Assembly: GCA_016721465.1 (NCBI GenBank)
Contig: JADKIA010000018.1
Span: 1-46,552 of the forward strand
Direction of reading: 5' to 3'
DNA: 46,552 bases
From: Ideonella sp.
GTDB taxonomy: Bacteria; Pseudomonadota; Gammaproteobacteria; Burkholderiales; Burkholderiaceae_C
This document shows positions 1-9,191 of the stretch, in pieces (position 1 is the first letter of the stretch; every line of letters starts with the position of its first letter). The notes below the pieces were generated by a model. It searched no databases and had not been told where the DNA came from. It was given only the letters and a program-made list of their open reading frames with translations. The position numbers were made by a program, and so were the translations under genes.

Positions 1-1490
1 GCCCACACACGCTCGTTCCTCCAAATCGCTCCAGCGCCCGGCGGCCGCGGGCCTGCTGGCCCGTGCGACGGCCACCGGCCCGGTCGCTTGCGGCCCGGGG
101 GCAGTGGCGGTGGTGCGGCACCCGCTCCCCACCCGCCATCGGCGCGCCGGCCGGTCGTCGACGCCTGGGTCACCACCGGCGACAGGACACGCCTGCTCGA
201 CAAGCAAAGCCTGGGCGCCTTTGGCGACGCCGCGGTGCTGCCCCGATCCAGATCGAGGTGGACGCTGGGCAGCGCTTCCAAGATGGCCGGCTTTGGCGCG
301 TCCATCACCGACGCCAGCGCCTGGGCCCATCCACCAACGCATGAGCGAGCCCCAGCGCGAGGCCCGCTGCAGGAGCTGTTTGGCCGCGCCAACAACGGCC
401 AGGGCTTTAATTTCACCCGGTTGACCATCGGCGCCTCGGACTTCTCGCGCACCACTACAGCCTGGACGATCGCCCCGTCGGCGAGACCGACCCGACCCTG
501 CAACACTTCTCCGTCGAGCCCAACCGCGCCGACCTGCTGCCGGTGCTCAAGCGCGCGCTGGCCATCAAACCCGCGGCTCAGCGTGGCCTCGCCGGAGAGC
601 GCGCCGGGCGGTGAAAGGTGAACGGCGGCCTCATCAAGGGGCGCTGCGCACCGACATGCGGCGTGTTTGCCGACTATCTGGTGCGCTATGTGCAGGCCTA
701 CGCCGCCGAGGCGTGCCCATCTTCGCACTCACGCTGCAGAACGAACCGCACTTCGAGCCGGGCGATATCCCGGCATGCGGCTCGACTCCGCCGCACGCGC
801 GTCGGTGGTGGGCAAACACCTGGGCCCCAGCTGCAACAGCTGGGCCTGAAGACGCAGCTCATCGAGGTGGGACCTAACTGGGACGACCCCGCGGCACCGC
901 TGGCCATGCTGTCCGACCCGGTGGCGCGGCCCTTTGTCGCCGGCGTGGCCTGGCACTGCTATGCCGGCGAGGCCAAGGCACAGCAGCTGGTGCGCGACAC
1001 GCATCCCGACAAGGACACCTGGTTCACCGAATGCTCCGGTGGAGAGTGGAAGACCAACTGGGCCGAGACCCTACCCTGGCTGGTGCGCAACGTGCTCATC
1101 GGCAGCACGCGTTACGGCGCGGCGCGCTGCTGATGTGGAACCTGGCGCTGGACGAGAACTTCGGCCCGCACCTGGGCGGCTGCAAGATTGCCGCGGCGTG
1201 GTCACCATCGATTCGAACACCGGTGCCGTCACCCGCAACATGGAGTACTACATGCTCGGCCATGCCAGCCGCTTCGTGCGCCCCGGCGCCGAGCGCATCG
1301 CGTCGAGCACGGTCGCGGGCACGCTCGATACGGTGGCCTTTCGCAATGCCGACGATGGCTCCATCGTGCTGATCGTGTGCAACTCGACAGCGAGCGAGCA
1401 GCGGTTCACGGTGCGGTCGGACGGTCAGGGCCTGCCAATGAGCCTGCCCGCGAGAGCGTTGCCACGCTCGTGTGGAAGCCCACGAAATGA
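1..1490 (+). pseudogene. GH30-family glycoside hydrolase (glucosylceramidase-like), multiply frameshifted
   Basis: Pieces of one GH30 protein can be read in succession in all three forward frames. The N-terminal part holds MAGFGASITDASAW (about 280-330), the typical GH30 'GFGAsitDAsA' block. Later come FNFTRLTIGASDFS (about 409-450), FALTLQNEP near 725 (the Asn-Glu pair carrying the acid/base Glu), VAWHCYAGEA (about 945-975), WFTECSGGEW near 1020 (nucleophile Glu region) and the C-terminal VATLVWKPTK just before the TGA at 1488-1490. GH30 enzymes hydrolyse beta-glucosyl, glucuronoxylan or related linkages and are usually exported; a degraded signal peptide may lie before base 130. At least six frame changes are needed over 1.4 kb. 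All motifs survive, so I suspect sequencing errors as much as true decay. The start is unclear and may lie before the window. It is followed after 21 bp by an esterase gene, which suggests a polysaccharide-degrading pair. Confidence 0.75.
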
Positions 1491-1511
1491 GGGGCTTACC
1501 TGACGCCGACA

Positions 1512-3500
1512 GTGCGCTCACTTCGTGCGATGTGCATCGCGGCGCTGCTGTGCGTCGGGGCCGGTCTGGTGGCGGCGCACGGCACCGGCACCGACGCTGT
1601 GCGCCTGGCTGGCATCTTCGGTGACCACATGGTGCTGCAGCGCGACCAGCCGGTGCGCGTGTGGGGTTTTGCCCCCGCAGGCGCCGCGGTGCGCGTGGGC
1701 TTTCGCGGCGCCAGCCGCCTGGCGCTGGCCGATGCTGCCGGCCGCTGGCGCGTGGACCTGCCACCCGGGCCGGCCGGCGGCCCGCATGAACTGACGCTGC
1801 AAGGCCAGGTGGCGCTGCGCGACGTGTTGCTGGGCGATGTGTGGCTGTGCACCGGCCAGTCGAACATGGAGTGGACGCTGGGCCAATCCGATGGCGCAGT
1901 CGAGGCCGTCGCGGCGGCCGATCTGCCGCTGATCCGCCCGTCAAGATCGCCCGCCGCGCCACGCTGGCGCCGCAGGACGACCTGCCCGTCATGCGCTGGC
2001 AGGTGAGCAGCCCGGTCACCGCGGCCGAGTTCAGCGGCGTGGGCTTCTACTTTGCGCGGCGCCTGCAGCGTGACCAGAAGGTGCCCATCGGCCTGGTCAA
2101 CCTGGCCTGGGGCGGCACCCACCTGGAGACCTGGACCCGCCGCGAGGCGCTGGCCGAGACCCGGCCATCGCGCCGCTTGCTGCAGGGTCTGCCCGACAGC
2201 CTGCCCGCCTGGCTGGCCTGGCAACGCGCGCACCCAGGCCGTGCTGGACCGCTGGCAGCCTGGCCTGCCCGCCATCACCAGGGTGCCGTCGGCCCAAGAC
2301 CAGGACGACCCTTCGCGTTGGGCCAGTCTGGACCATGCCGATGGCCACTGGCCCACGCTGCAGGTGCCGCAGGTCTGGGAAGAGCAGGGCCTGGACGGGC
2401 TGGACGGTGTGGTCTGGTACCGCCGCGAGGTGGTGCTCGATGCCGCCCAGGCGGCGATGCCGGCCACGCTGCACCTGGGCGCGATCGACGATTGCGACGA
2501 GACCTGGGTCAATGGCCGGCCCGTGGGCAAGACCTGCGTCTGGGGACCAGCCGCGCCACTACACGCTGCCCGTCGGCACCTTGCGCGAAGGGGCGCAACC
2601 TGGTCGCGGTGCGCGTCACCGACACTGGCGGCGCCGGTGGTTTTCACGGCGACTCAGCGGCCGTGCAGCTGCAGCTCGGCGCGGCCCGCCTGCCCTTGGC
2701 TGGCCCCTGGAAGGGGCACGCGTCGAGACCGGGCTGGACAAGCCCGAGCCCAGCGCCAACGACCTGCCCTCGCTGCTGCACAACGGCATGGTGCAGCCGC
2801 TGGTGCCACTGCGCATTCGCGGCGCGATCTGGTATCAGGGCGAGAGCAACGTGGGCCGGGCGGCGCAGTACGTCGGCGGATTTCAACGCCTGATCACCGA
2901 CCTGCGGCGCCAATGGGGGCAGGGTGCGTTCCCGTTCTACTTCGTGCAACTGGCCTCGTTCCTGCCGCTGGAGCGCAACGACCCCAACCACAGCCCCTGG
3001 GCCGAGCTGCGCGATGCGCAGCGTCAGGCGCTTGCGCTGCCGCGCACCGGCATGGCCGTGGCCACCGACGTGGGCAACGCCAACGACATCCACCCGCGCA
3101 ACAAGCGCGCGGTGGGCGAGCGCCTGGCGCTGCACGCTGCGCGCTGCCGGCCTGCCGGCGCCGCCACCGAACGGGCCGGTGTTCACCGGGCTGCAGCTGC
3201 GCGGCGGCCGGGCGGTGCTGAGCTTGCGCAGCGACGGCCTGCGCACCGATGCACTGGCGCCGCATTGCGCGGGTTCAGCATCGCCGACGCGAGCCAGCGC
3301 TTTCGTCCCGCCCAGGCGCGCATCGAAGGCGGCGCGTCGTGGTCTGGCACCCGGAGGTGAAGCGGCCGGTGGCCGTGCGCTTCGGCTGGGTGGACAACCC
3401 GGAGCAGGACAACCTGTTCGATCGTCACGGCCTGCCGGCGTCGCCGTTCAGGACCGACGACTGGCCCTGGGTGACGGCCGGGCAGCGCTGCCTGCCCTGA
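1512..3500 (+). pseudogene. Sialate O-acetylesterase family (SGNH) carbohydrate esterase, multiply frameshifted
   Basis: The protein can be assembled only by changing frame several times. An N-terminal signal peptide (CIAALLCVGAGLVAAHG) is followed by LAGIFGDHMVLQRDQPVRVW, then GQSNMEW near 1855 with the nucleophile Ser, a galactose-binding-like insert near 2330-2700, and GAIWYQGESN near 2820. DVGNANDIHPRNKRAVGERL (about 3070-3130) supplies the Asp-His motif. It ends VTAGQRCLP with TGA at 3498-3500. Members of this family (sialate O-acetylesterase, CE20-like) remove acetyl groups from sugars or hemicellulose and act in the periplasm or outside the cell. The start is taken as GTG 1512; ATG 1530 is an alternative. 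Every catalytic motif is intact, so the frame breaks may be errors in the sequence. The stop codon lies inside a hairpin that is repeated at 4502-4549. Confidence 0.78.
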
Positions 3501-3516
3501 GCGGTGGCGCTCGGGG
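3469..3516. repeat. 48-bp dispersed repeat with stem-loop, copy 1
   Basis: Matches 4502-4549 at 46 of 48 positions, the first 36 bases being identical. It contains the perfect palindrome GGCAGCGCTGCC and a stem-loop, CCCTGAGCG (3495-3503), loop GTGG, CGCTCGGGG (3508-3516). The last codons and TGA of the esterase gene lie inside it. No T-run follows, so it is not a clear intrinsic terminator. Similarity ends at both flanks. Confidence 0.85.
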
Positions 3517-3824
3517 CCCAACGGCTGCACGCCTGCAACAGCGCTTCACCGTTGCCTTCAGTGCCGGCTGACATCGGCCAGCGCCGTGGCGCGGCTCCAT
3601 CCCACCGTCTGTGTGGGCAACACCGCGTTCAAATCAACAGATCCTTGGCCTTGTCGATGCCGACCATCGCGCCGTGCTGATCAAGGTGACCGGCGAGCCG
3701 CCGGCTGCGCACTCGGCAAGATCATCCAATGCATCGGCGCGGTCATGGACATGAAACCGCCGCGTCACCCGTTGCCGTGCTCAAGCTCCAGTTGCATCAG
3801 CAGATCGGTGCACGCAGCAAAGGC
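3501..3824. other. 324-bp stretch without an intact gene
   Basis: No open frame here shows clear coding character. It starts with the right arm of the 48-bp repeat and holds a short stretch resembling the start of atpD (3712-3771, listed separately). The rest, which leads to the 3' end of the convergent minus-strand lipocalin-like gene, shows nothing I recognise. No T-tailed terminator hairpin was found between the two convergent genes. Confidence 0.6.
3712..3771 (+). pseudogene. Short remnant resembling the 5' end of atpD (F1 ATP synthase beta subunit)
   Basis: Translation in one frame gives LGKIIQCIGAVMDMKPPRHP. Betaproteobacterial AtpD typically begins with a 'GKIVQCIGAVVDVEFPRD' segment. 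Agreement is close over about 15 residues; after a frame change, LKLQLHQQIG loosely recalls the next AtpD segment. No Walker motif or the rest of the roughly 460-residue protein is present, so this is at most an orphan fragment. The identification rests on remembered family sequence; a chance match is possible. Confidence 0.4.
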
Positions 3825-4313
3825 CTACTTGGGACGCTCAAACGTCACGATGCTCCGCGTCATCCCCTTGTCGGCCCAGTTCGGCATCACGCGCCATGGG
3901 GTGAGAACCTGAAGGCGATCACCTTCGACCTTGAAAGTACGCGCCTGCTCAGTGCCGACCCATTCCGGATTCCAGGCGACATCGACCTTGGTGATCCACC
4001 GATCCCCTTCAAAGCGATACATGCCGGAGTAAGCAACGAGAGTGCTCAACAGCTCGGCGCGCTCCTGGTCGGTCTTGGCCGCCTTCCGCCCTTCTCCGGT
4101 CAAGACAAAGAACACCCGCCCCTCCTGAGTGAAGGTGACATACCCGGTCGGGCTGTTGCCCATCACGGGCTCCTTCTGACCATTGGCCTGACGCTCGACT
4201 TCGTAGGAGACCAGTTTCCATATGCCGGCTGGCCTCTCGCCATCAGCGCCAAGACTCGGTTGAACTCCCGATGCAATCATCCCCAGCACAAGAACCCACT
4301 TGAAGTTGCTCAT
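3825..4313 (-). CDS. Secreted lipocalin-like domain protein
   Basis: The predicted product has 162 residues. It opens with a signal peptide (MSNFKWVLVLGMIASGVQPSLG, cleavage before ADG). The mature part has the pattern of the lipocalin-like (PF13924-type) domain: GIWKLVSYEV near the start, SPTGYVTFTQEGRVFFVLTG as the paired beta strands, then a C-terminal TRSIVTFERPK. Such proteins are small beta-barrels of unknown ligand. The start at 4313 is preferred over the upstream ATG at 4373 because AGAGGA lies about 9 bases upstream and the signal peptide begins directly. It converges on the broken esterase gene. No catalytic role is claimed. Confidence 0.7.
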   Translation of the reverse strand: MSNFKWVLVLGMIASGVQPSLGADGERPAGIWKLVSYEVERQANGQKEPVMGNSPTGYVTFTQEGRVFFVLTGEGRKAAKTDQERAELLSTLVAYSGMYRFEGDRWITKVDVAWNPEWVGTEQARTFKVEGDRLQVLTPWRVMPNWADKGMTRSIVTFERPK

Positions 4314-4501
4314 GACATTTGTCCTCTCGAAGTGACACAGGAAGCCGAGACAGCATTGAATTCCCGGCAACATCCCCTCTCGTAAGAAACATACCTCGGC
4401 TGCCCGATGGCGCCTTGTTGCACGTCAACGAGACCTGTTCATGAGCGCGACGACCAGCGGCATCGCGGCGGCCGCCGCGTGGACGAGGCCAACCACCTCC
4501 C

Positions 4502-4549
4502 GGGTGACGGCCGGGCAGCGCTGCCTGCCCTGAGCGGCGGCGCTCAGGG
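4502..4549. repeat. 48-bp dispersed repeat with stem-loop, copy 2
   Basis: Second copy of 3469-3516. The hairpin is perfect here: CCCTGAGCG (4528-4536), loop GCGG, CGCTCAGGG (4541-4549). The right arm provides the stop codon (TCA 4544-4546 on the plus strand) of the minus-strand ankyrin gene. In copy 1 the left arm supplies the stop of a plus-strand gene. The same symmetric element thus closes two genes of opposite orientation. There is no T-run. Confidence 0.85.
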
Positions 4550-5248
4550 CTTGCCGCCGTGGCCTTCGAGCAGACCCACCATCGCGGCGTAGCCCCGGCT
4601 GCGCGCCAACGCCAAAGGTGAGCGGCCATGGCCATCGGCCAGGTTGGGGTTGGCGCCGGCCTGGAGCAATGCCTTCAGCACCGCCTGGTGCCGGCGGCCG
4701 CCGTCGCCCAGCACGATGGACTCGATCACCGCGGTCCAGTGCAGGTTGTTGACATGGTCCAGCGGGGCGCCGGCGGCGATGAGCTGGCGCACCACGCCGT
4801 CGTGGCCCAGGTGCGCGGCGGCGATCAGGGCGGTGCCGTCGTAGCGGCTGGTGGTGAGCTTGGCGCTGGCGCCCAGCGCGAGCAGCACGCGCAGCGTCTC
4901 CTCGTCGTCGGCCACGGCGGCGATGGTGACCGCGTCGTAGCGGTCGTTCTCCAGCAGCTCCAGCTGGGCGCCGGCCGCGGCCAGCCGCTTCAGCACCTCG
5001 CCCTGGCGTGCAAAGGCCGCCACGTGAACAGCCGTGCGGCCGTGCGCGTCGCGGGTGTCCAGCGCGGCGCGCTGCGTCAAGGCGCGCTCCAGCGCCGCCA
5101 TGTCGCCACGGTGCGCCGCCGCCATCAGTCCGGTGTAGGCCGAAACCTGTGCCGGCGTGGGCCCCGTCTGCGCAGCCGCCGGTGCGCCGGCCAGCACGAG
5201 GGCCAGGCCGGCCAGCATCCGGCGCCAGGGCAGGGGGGAGCGAAGCAT
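4544..5248 (-). CDS. Periplasmic ankyrin-repeat protein
   Basis: The product has 234 residues. A signal peptide (residues 1-26, ending APAAAQ) is followed by about five ankyrin repeats: TGLMAAAHRGDMAALERALT, GRTAVHVAAFARQGEVLKRL, a third with DAVTIAAVADDEETLRVLLA, GTALIAAAHLGHDGVVRQLI and GRSPLALARSRGYAAMVGLL. Repeat spacing of about 33 residues and the AAAxGhxxvvxxLl consensus are clear. Ankyrin repeats bind other proteins; exported bacterial examples are often linked to catalase or stress functions, but no partner is encoded beside this gene. It lies between the 48-bp repeat (3' side) and the IS5 element (119 bp 5' of its start), so the insertion may have separated it from an older upstream neighbour. 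Confidence 0.85.
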   Translation of the reverse strand: MLRSPLPWRRMLAGLALVLAGAPAAAQTGPTPAQVSAYTGLMAAAHRGDMAALERALTQRAALDTRDAHGRTAVHVAAFARQGEVLKRLAAAGAQLELLENDRYDAVTIAAVADDEETLRVLLALGASAKLTTSRYDGTALIAAAHLGHDGVVRQLIAAGAPLDHVNNLHWTAVIESIVLGDGGRRHQAVLKALLQAGANPNLADGHGRSPLALARSRGYAAMVGLLEGHGGKP

Positions 5249-5367
5249 GACGGCGATTCTGGCATCGGGTCGATGGCGCCGGCGAGTCCGGATGCGCGCC
5301 GGGCTTCACCGCGCCGAGCGCCTGCGCCGTGGCGCGACCCCGGCTTGCTGCCTGGCGCTGCCTGCTA

Positions 5368-6534
5368 GGGCAACGCTGAACAAGCACCCCTTGCAAGGTG
5401 AGTCAGCGGCCATGATTTCGGGATGCGGGAAGTCATGATTGTGGCGATCGGTTTCCAGGCCCACCGGGCCTTGCGAACGGGTCTTTCGACCCTGTTTTCG
5501 TCCTCATGGACGCACCCGTGCCATCAGCCGCGTTCGCGACATGAAGATGTTGGCCAGCGCCAGCGCCGTGAACGCGCGAGTGGCGTTCTTGGCCAAGCCC
5601 CGGTAGCGTGTCTTGCTGAAGCCCCACAGCCGCTTGACCACACCGAAGACATGTTCAACCCGCGCTCGAATCTTGGACTTCTCGTGGTTTCTCGCCCACT
5701 TGGCTTCGTCGACCTCGCCGCCGCGCCTGCGCACGCGCTCGTTGGTCAGGTCCTTCGCCTTGGGCGCCTTGCTTTGAATCAGCTCGCGCTGGCCCGAATA
5801 CGCGCTGTCGCCGTACACGCGCTGCTCGTCGCCGTGCAGCAGGTCCGGCAGGGGATGCTTGTCGTGCACGTTGGCCGCCGTCACCACGGCGCTGTGAGTC
5901 AGGCCCGTCTTGCTGTCCACGCCAATGTGCAGCTTCATCCCGAAGTACCACTGCTGGCCCTTCTTGGTCTGGTGCATCTCGGGGTCGCGCGCCTTGTCCG
6001 CGTTCTTCGTCGAGCTGGGTGCCCCGATGATGGTTGCGTCCACGATCGTGCCCTTGCCCACCTTCACACCCTTGGCCTGCAGCACCTCGCCTACCTTGGC
6101 GAACAGCTGCTCGCCCAGCTTGTGCTCGCCCAGCAGGCGTCGGAACTTCAGCAGCGTCGTTCCGTCGGGCACCCGCTCGCGACCCAGATCGATGCCCACG
6201 AAGCGCCGCAAGCTCGTGCTGTCGAGCAGCGCCTCCTCGCAGGCTTCATCGGCCAGGTTGAACCAGTGCTGCACGAAGTGCATCCGCAGCATCCGCTCCA
6301 GCCCGATGGGCGGGCGTCCGCCTTCGCCCTTGGGGTAATGCGGCTCGATCACTTCGCACAGCTGCGCCCAGGGCACGATCGCCTCCATCGTCTGAAGGAA
6401 CACGTCGCGTTTGGTCGGCTTGCGGTATTGTTCAAATGCGGCTTGCTGATCGGCGGCCATGGCGAGTGTTTGCTGCTTCATACGTAGTTAACGTGTTAGC
6501 CATCTATTCGTTGACGGCTTTTTCAGCATTGCCC
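5368..6534 (-). mobile_element. Complete IS5-family insertion sequence (1167 bp)
   Basis: Terminal inverted repeats are GGGCAACGCTGAACAAGC at 5368-5385 and, read on the other strand, GGGCAATGCTGAAAAAGC at 6534-6517 (16 of 18 match). TA flanks both ends (5366-5367 and 6535-6536) inside CTAG, fitting the YTAR target and TA duplication of IS5 elements. One intact transposase gene fills the element on the minus strand. The intact ends, clear duplication and unbroken gene point to a recent insertion. The site lies between the ankyrin gene and a membrane-protein gene starting about 78 bp to the right. Confidence 0.9.
5504..6481 (-). CDS. IS5-family transposase (DDE)
   Basis: The product has 325 residues. 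The N-terminal DUF772-type region reads PPIGLERMLRMHFVQHWFNL. The DDE catalytic residues lie in VDATIIGAPSS (first Asp), YGDSAYSG (second Asp) and RARVEHVFGVVKR (Glu); the last is the typical IS5/IS1182 'R..vEhvFg..K' block. It catalyses cut-and-paste movement of the surrounding element. The reading frame is intact with no programmed frameshift, as in the one-ORF IS5 group. The start ATG at 6481 lies 53 bp inside the right end. Confidence 0.93.
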   Translation of the reverse strand: MKQQTLAMAADQQAAFEQYRKPTKRDVFLQTMEAIVPWAQLCEVIEPHYPKGEGGRPPIGLERMLRMHFVQHWFNLADEACEEALLDSTSLRRFVGIDLGRERVPDGTTLLKFRRLLGEHKLGEQLFAKVGEVLQAKGVKVGKGTIVDATIIGAPSSTKNADKARDPEMHQTKKGQQWYFGMKLHIGVDSKTGLTHSAVVTAANVHDKHPLPDLLHGDEQRVYGDSAYSGQRELIQSKAPKAKDLTNERVRRRGGEVDEAKWARNHEKSKIRARVEHVFGVVKRLWGFSKTRYRGLAKNATRAFTALALANIFMSRTRLMARVRP

Positions 6535-6612
6535 TAGCATCGCTCGACCCGTTTCTTGAGTCGGACCGTCTCCGAGCTTGTTCGCGAGTTGCCACCTGGA
6601 CAGCCAAACCCC

Positions 6613-7436
6613 ATGGGCATCACCGACCTTCCCGACCAGATCGCCAAGGCGCTCAAGTACTCGCTGCGTTCACCATCGAGCTTCATTGTTTCGCTGCTGA
6701 GCGCGATGGTCGTGTGCGCGATCGCCTTCGACCTTGTCTGGGGTTTTGCGTTTGTGCGTTGGTACGACGTGAAGGACGCGCACTACGGGTGGTGGTACTG
6801 GGTCGGAATGTCCATCGCCGCCCTCGCGCTGCCGCTGTCGGTGGGCGCGGTGGCGGTGATGCGAACACTGCATCGGGCCAGGGCTTTCGCGGCCGACGAA
6901 ATCGGCATCGCCATCGCGCCGTTCGAGGTGTTCTCGGTGGACCCCGAAACGCTGGGGACGTCGAGCGTGTTGCAGGCCCTGGACATCGTCGGGACGCAGT
7001 TCTTTCGGTTGGTCGAGAGCACACTGAACGAGTACGAGTGGGCCCAGGATTTCAAGTTCCGCTTCCTGCCGCCGCATGTGCGCATCAAGAGCCAGTCGAC
7101 CGCCAGGAACGGCGCTCCGGTCTCGGCGCCACGCTGATGGTGTGGGGCGTCATCACGCAGCGCGCGAAAGAGCCGCTCGAAATTCGGCTGGAGCTGCAGG
7201 CGGCCGATCACAACTACAGCTTCAGCCGCTTGTCGGTGGAGCACTTTCCCATGCACGCACTCCAGTTCTTCATCCTGATGGAAGCCACCAAGGCCGTCGT
7301 GAAGCGCGGCGACAAGCCGCGCGCCAGGCGGATGTACGAGCAGGCGCTTGCGCTGGCCGTGGAGGTGGACGGCAGCAGTGGAGGTAAAGGTGGCATGGAG
7401 GCCGAGGTCCGGGCGCAGATCGCTGGCTTGGGTTGA
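6613..7436 (+). CDS. Uncharacterised two-TM membrane protein with C-terminal helical region, one frameshift
   Basis: Not a family I recognise. Two hydrophobic segments (SFIVSLLSAMVVCAIAFDLV and WVGMSIAALALPLSVGAVAV) anchor it in the membrane. A soluble part follows (IAIAPFEVFSVDPETLG...), then a C-terminal helical stretch, KRGDKPRARRMYEQALALA, resembling one TPR motif. The frame is broken near 7110-7116: up to there it reads in the frame that stops at 7137, and coding sense continues (GLGATLMVWGVITQRAKEP) in the frame ending at TGA 7434-7436. A single missing base explains this. ATG 6613 is chosen; an upstream TTG at 6556 is possible. It lies just right of the IS5 element and 58 bp before the cyclase gene, so the two may be co-transcribed. 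Confidence 0.55.
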
Positions 7437-7494
7437 TGCGGGCCTGCAGGGGATGCATCGCCGCCATGCCACCGGTCGCTGACCCTGCGAAACC

Positions 7495-9053
7495 ATGACC
7501 ATCTCGACGCCGCCCGCACCGCTGAGCCTGAGCGTCCGCCTGAGGGGCCTGAACTTGCTCGCCCACCTCGGCGGCGCATTGCTCACGGTGGTCTATTTCC
7601 ACGAGGTCGACCCGACGGCGGTCGCAGGCGGCGTGCCGGTGGTCGGCGCCGAGATCGCTTACTTCGTGCTCGCCTTCGGGCTGCTGTACGCCATCCTCAA
7701 ACGAGTCTCGACGCGCTGGCTTGCCCCGCTCACGCAGGCCGGCCCCGTGCTGCCCCCCGGCCCGGCCGGAGGCACGGCGCGCCGCCGCGCGCTGATGCTG
7801 CCGGCCTTTCTCGCGCTGATGAGTGGTGGCGGCTGGGTGGCCGCAGCGTTCATCTGGGGCGTGTTCTGGCCGCTGCTCACGGGTGACTTCGATCCCGGGC
7901 GCGCGTTGCGCCAGATGTTCGGCATCGCCTTCGTCGCCGGGCCGTTCGTCACGGCGATTGTCTTTTTCGGCAGTGAACGCCTGATGCGCCACGAAATGAC
8001 GCGCCTGTTCCCGAGCGGCGAGTTGAGCGCGGTGCAGGTGCCCAGGCTGCGCGTGCGCACGCGCATGCTGGCCGCATTCCTGCTGCTGGGGCTGCTGCCA
8101 CTGGCCGTGCTGTCGATGGCGGCGTTGACGCGTGCCGACGCGCTGCGAACGGCCGACGCGGTCATGGCGGCGGCGATCATCCTCAACCTGAAACTCGTCA
8201 TCGTGGTGCTCGCGCTCGGCGGGCTGGCGGTGTCGGTCGGCCTGGCCTTGCTGGTGGCGGCCAGCGTGGCGCGGCCGCTGGGCGCGGTGCAGGCAGCAAT
8301 GGCTCGGGTGCAGCGCGGCGAGCTCGACACGCGCTGCTCGGTGGTCTCGAACGACGAGATCGGCGCCGTGGCTGAAGGCTTCAATGCCATGGTGCAGGGG
8401 CTGCGCGAACGCGAGGCCATCCGCGAGACCTTCGGCAGGTACGTCAGCCCCGAAGTGCGCGACGAGATCCTCGCCGGCAGGGTCAGCGGCGCCGGCGCCC
8501 AGCGCGAGGTGACGATCCTGTTCGCCGACCTGCGCAACTTCACGCCCTGGGTCGAGGCCAGCCCGCCGGCCGAAGTGGTGGCCGATCTGAACGCCTATTT
8601 CAGCGAGATGGACGCGGCCATCCGTGCCCACGGCGGCCTGGTGCTGCAGTTCATCGGCGACGAGATCGAGGCCGTGTTCGGCGCACCCATCGAAGACGCA
8701 CGCCATGCCGATGCCGCAGTGGCCGCCGCACGCGAGATGGGACAGCGCCTGGACGCCTGGAACGCCGCGCGCGCGCGGCCGGCAAGACCGGACTGCGCCA
8801 CGGCATCGGCATTCACACCGGTACCGTGATTGCCGGCAACATCGGCAGCATGCAGCGCATGTCGTACGCGCTGGTCGGCGATGCGGTCAACCTGGCGTCG
8901 CGCATCCAGGCACTGAACAAGGATTTCGGGACGGACATGCTGGTCAGTGGAGCGACGCGGGACCGGCTGTCGTCGACCGACGGCCTCGAATCGCTGCCTG
9001 CGGTGCACGTCAAGGGGCGCAGCGCGGAAGTGGCGGTGTTCGCACTGAGGTGA
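7495..9053 (+). CDS. Class III adenylate/guanylate cyclase with six TM segments and HAMP domain, one frameshift
   Basis: The N-terminal half has about six transmembrane segments. A HAMP linker follows (RPLGAVQAAMARVQRGELDT ... NDEIGAVAEGFNAM), then a cyclase domain. Metal-binding Asp residues are in ILFADLRNFTPW (Asp345) and FIGDEIEAVFG (Asp389). The transition-state Asn and Arg sit in LVGDAVNLASRI. The usual base-selecting Lys of 'NKFIGD' is Gln385 here, so substrate choice (ATP or GTP) is open. Frame breaks in the GC-dinucleotide run at 8764-8779. Coding resumes at GKTGLRHGIGIHTGTVIAGN and ends at TGA 9051-9053. The product would be a membrane cyclase making cAMP or cGMP. The break sits in a run prone to sequencing error, so the gene may be intact in reality. 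Confidence 0.8.
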
Positions 9054-9191
9054 GGCTGCAGCGCGCCGGCACGGACGACCGGGCTGGCGAGCGCGCCGCC
9101 GCGAGGCTGACACCCAAGCTGCGCGGCCAGGTGCCTGCGCCCTGGTCGCGCCGCCCTCCCGGCGCGCTCGGGGCGACCAGCGGCCGCCAAG

